7,938 nucleotides of DNA from Gammaproteobacteria bacterium. Its GTDB lineage: Bacteria > Pseudomonadota > Gammaproteobacteria > Immundisolibacterales > Immundisolibacteraceae. A program made the position numbers and the translations under genes. The notes under the pieces are model-generated. The model made no database searches and had not been told where the DNA came from. It saw nothing but the letters and a program-made list of their open reading frames with translations. The number at the start of each line of letters is the position of its first letter. Within the stretch, counting starts at the first letter, position 1. The stretch covers positions 1-7,938 of the forward strand of contig QNFC01000068.1 of NCBI GenBank assembly GCA_003645395.1. The letters run 5' to 3'. Shown one piece after another: positions 6,525-7,938 of the stretch.

Positions 6525-7103
6525 TCAAGTGTGCCAGATGATTTTATCGTCCATGGGTCGACGGTCACTGGTGGGCCAGTCACAGTTAGGATAGCCCATA
6601 AACAGCACCCCGAGTCCGCGAGTGCGCTCGTCAAAGCCAAAAAAATCGGCGGTTTCGCGGGCAAAGGCAATCGCGCCGCTGGACCAGAAAGTCCCCAGGC
6701 CGTGAGCAGTCGCCATTAGCTGCATGTTCTGTACGGCGCAGGCCACGGTCATGAGTTCTTCTTCTTCAGGCAGGCGTTCGTCTTCGTCGCGATGCATGCC
6801 GATGCCGATGGCGCAGCCGGCCTGTTGCGGTACGGTTAGCAAACGGTCAAATTTCTGCTGCTGAAATTTCTCCGCCGGGGTGTTATCACGGTACCAGCCG
6901 GACATGTATTCACCCAGGCTCTGCTTACCGGCCCCCGCAAACAGTGCGAAGCGCCAGGGTTCGGTGAGTTTGTGAGTCGGTGCCCAGCGCGCCGTTTCCA
7001 GAATATCATCAATAGTGTCTTTATCGATGGAGCGGTCGCTGTACTGCATCGGTTTGATGGTGCGACGTTGGAGAATGTTCTCCCGAACTGCGTCTACTGA
7101 CAT
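6525..7103 (-). CDS. Nitroreductase family protein (FMN-dependent, YdjA-like)
   Basis: The 192-residue product is a short nitroreductase-fold flavoprotein, which would reduce nitro, quinone or similar substrates with NAD(P)H, using FMN at a dimer interface in the cytoplasm. Family signatures are the N-terminal RRTIKPM (13-19), which binds the FMN phosphate, ARWAPTHKLTEPWRF (38-52), and the C-terminal stretch HGLGTFWSSG, followed by LGVLFMGYP. The size and the APTHKLTEPWRF segment resemble the YdjA subgroup rather than the longer NfsA/NfsB enzymes. The true substrate is not predictable. A GGAG about six bases before the ATG supports the start, and a sigma70-like promoter lies upstream. The gene converges on the cupin gene and diverges from the iron-sulfur gene. 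Confidence 0.92.
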   Translation of the reverse strand: MSVDAVRENILQRRTIKPMQYSDRSIDKDTIDDILETARWAPTHKLTEPWRFALFAGAGKQSLGEYMSGWYRDNTPAEKFQQQKFDRLLTVPQQAGCAIGIGMHRDEDERLPEEEELMTVACAVQNMQLMATAHGLGTFWSSGAIAFARETADFFGFDERTRGLGVLFMGYPNCDWPTSDRRPMDDKIIWHT

Positions 7104-7193
7104 GTGGATCTCCGTGGGTGTCTCTGCAGGGGTGAGTTTCTTTTGATTGCCAGGCTGTTTTTTTGATGTTCCAGACTGGTTGTTGGGTTAGAG

Positions 7194-7222
7194 ATTATTT
7201 TCGGCGACTGCCGTGATGTCCA
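7194..7222 (-). promoter_or_regulatory. Sigma70-type promoter for the nitroreductase gene
   Basis: On the minus strand, TGGACA (complement of 7217-7222) is followed by exactly 17 bases and then AATAAT (complement of 7194-7199). Each hexamer matches 5 of 6 consensus bases. The start point would be near 7187, giving a leader of about 80 bases before the ATG. Confidence 0.55.
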
Positions 7223-7293
7223 GTGTTGATTTGGTTTATCGAACCAGGGTTGTGATGTCATCGTGACAGGGGCGCAACCACTACTCGCCATCT

Positions 7294-7302
7294 TGCTACA
7301 AT
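7294..7302 (+). promoter_or_regulatory. Extended -10 promoter for the iron-sulfur gene
   Basis: TGCTACAAT fits an extended -10 element (TGn followed by TACAAT, 5 of 6 consensus bases). No good -35 is found at 16-18 bases, which is common for extended -10 promoters. Transcription would start near 7309, about 30 bases before the ATG at 7340. Confidence 0.4.
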
Positions 7303-7339
7303 TCATGACCTGTCCAGAGTCAATTAGGAAGAAAAAAAG

Positions 7340-7938
7340 ATGTCGACACAAGGGGTCCGCGAGGGGAGTCTCGAAGCGCCAACCCGCCATCCGTTAGCCT
7401 GGCGCGAAGAGTCATTTTACGACCAGTTATCGATCAATGAGGAGCTGGAAAGGGTCTTCGACATCTGTCACGGCTGCCGCCGCTGTGTGAGTCTGTGCAA
7501 GGCTTTTCCCACGCTGTTTGATTTGGTTGATGAGTCATCGACAATGGAAGTTGATGGGGTCGATAAAGCTGATTACTCCAAAGTCGTGGATGAGTGCTAC
7601 CTGTGTGACCTCTGCTATCTGACCAAGTGCCCCTACGTGCCGCCGCATGAGTGGAACGTGGATTTCCCCCATTTAATGCTGCGGGCCAAGGCGGCCAATT
7701 TCAAAGCCAACGGTGCACCGCTTAAAAATAAACTGATGTCCAGTACTGATCTGGTGGGTACGCTTGCCGGTATTCCGGTGGTGACAGAGGTAGTGAATGC
7801 GGTAAATAAGAACGGCCTTGCGCGCAAGGGTCTCGATAAAGTGATGGGTGTACACCCGAACGCTAAACTGCCCGAGTACCACAGCAACAAAGGGCGCAAA
7901 CGGTTGGCTAAGGTGCAGGACCTGACCCTCGATGGTCC
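7340..7938 (+). CDS. GlpC/HdrD-like iron-sulfur protein, N-terminal part (cut by the window edge)
   Basis: The 199 residues present open a (4Fe-4S)-binding protein often labelled heterodisulfide-reductase-related or glycerol-3-phosphate dehydrogenase subunit C. Two cluster motifs are visible. The first is CHGCRRCVSLC (C43, C46, C49, C53). The second is CYLCDLCYLTKCP (C86, C89, C92, C97), where the last spacing is four residues instead of the usual three. PYVPPHEWNVDFPHLMLRAKA (98-118) is a strongly conserved family stretch. No membrane segment or signal is seen in this part. The CCG-type cysteine domains expected in the C-terminal part lie beyond the window. The start is supported by AGGAAG (7326-7331), eight bases before the ATG. 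In related bacteria I recall this gene beside rubrerythrin and DUF3501 genes, which suggests a role in oxidative-stress electron transfer rather than glycerol metabolism. That context cannot be checked here. Confidence 0.88.
   Translation, partial: MSTQGVREGSLEAPTRHPLAWREESFYDQLSINEELERVFDICHGCRRCVSLCKAFPTLFDLVDESSTMEVDGVDKADYSKVVDECYLCDLCYLTKCPYVPPHEWNVDFPHLMLRAKAANFKANGAPLKNKLMSSTDLVGTLAGIPVVTEVVNAVNKNGLARKGLDKVMGVHPNAKLPEYHSNKGRKRLAKVQDLTLDG

Noticed and set aside
7225..7243. FNR-like box (TTGAT...ATCGAA) before the iron-sulfur gene
   Set aside because: The half-sites are too far apart and the second one is imperfect compared with TTGAT-N4-ATCAA.
7633..7899. Minus-strand open frames opposite the iron-sulfur gene
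   Set aside because: The plus-strand frame encodes two cysteine cluster motifs and conserved family sequence, so the antisense frames are shadows.

Overview
The window looks like a chromosomal segment of a moderate-GC gammaproteobacterium, probably marine or environmental. This rests on recognised protein families and gene style (compact same-strand genes, short Shine-Dalgarno spacings), not on any marker gene, so the taxonomic call is an inference. No rRNA, tRNA, CRISPR array, insertion sequence or phage gene is visible.

Layout. A polyphosphate:AMP phosphotransferase with two fused PPK2 domains (pap, 167-1651) lies on the minus strand. It diverges from a long plus-strand run: a Na+/phosphate cotransporter with a C-terminal PhoU-like domain (1862-3490), a CHAD-domain protein (3561-4538), a NYN-LOTUS putative RNA-binding or nuclease protein (4605-5339), a DUF6122-type small membrane protein (about 5364-5687), an unlisted 22-codon ORF with a strong ribosome-binding site (5701-5769), and a cysteine-dioxygenase-like cupin (5784-6437). 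The gaps in this run are short (14 to 70 bases), so it may be one operon or two. A convergent nitroreductase-family gene (6525-7103, minus) follows. It is separated from the cupin by two stem-loops and is preceded by a good sigma70-type promoter. The last gene (7340 to the right edge, plus) is the N-terminal part of a GlpC/HdrD-like iron-sulfur protein.

How the genes fit together. The first three genes form a coherent phosphate/polyphosphate neighbourhood. Pap moves phosphate between polyphosphate and AMP/ADP, the NptA-like protein moves inorganic phosphate across the membrane, and CHAD domains are known to bind polyphosphate. The NYN-LOTUS, DUF6122 and cupin genes may be co-transcribed, but the sequence gives no clear functional link. 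The nitroreductase and the iron-sulfur protein belong to redox metabolism and have their own promoter signals.

The least ordinary points are three. The DUF6122 gene lies in the same frame as the gene before it, one TAG away, and has no canonical start codon ahead of its conserved N-terminus. A 22-codon ORF sits behind one of the best ribosome-binding sites in the window. The N-terminal PPK2 half of Pap has a degraded catalytic motif. I did not find a convincing wholly new multi-gene system.
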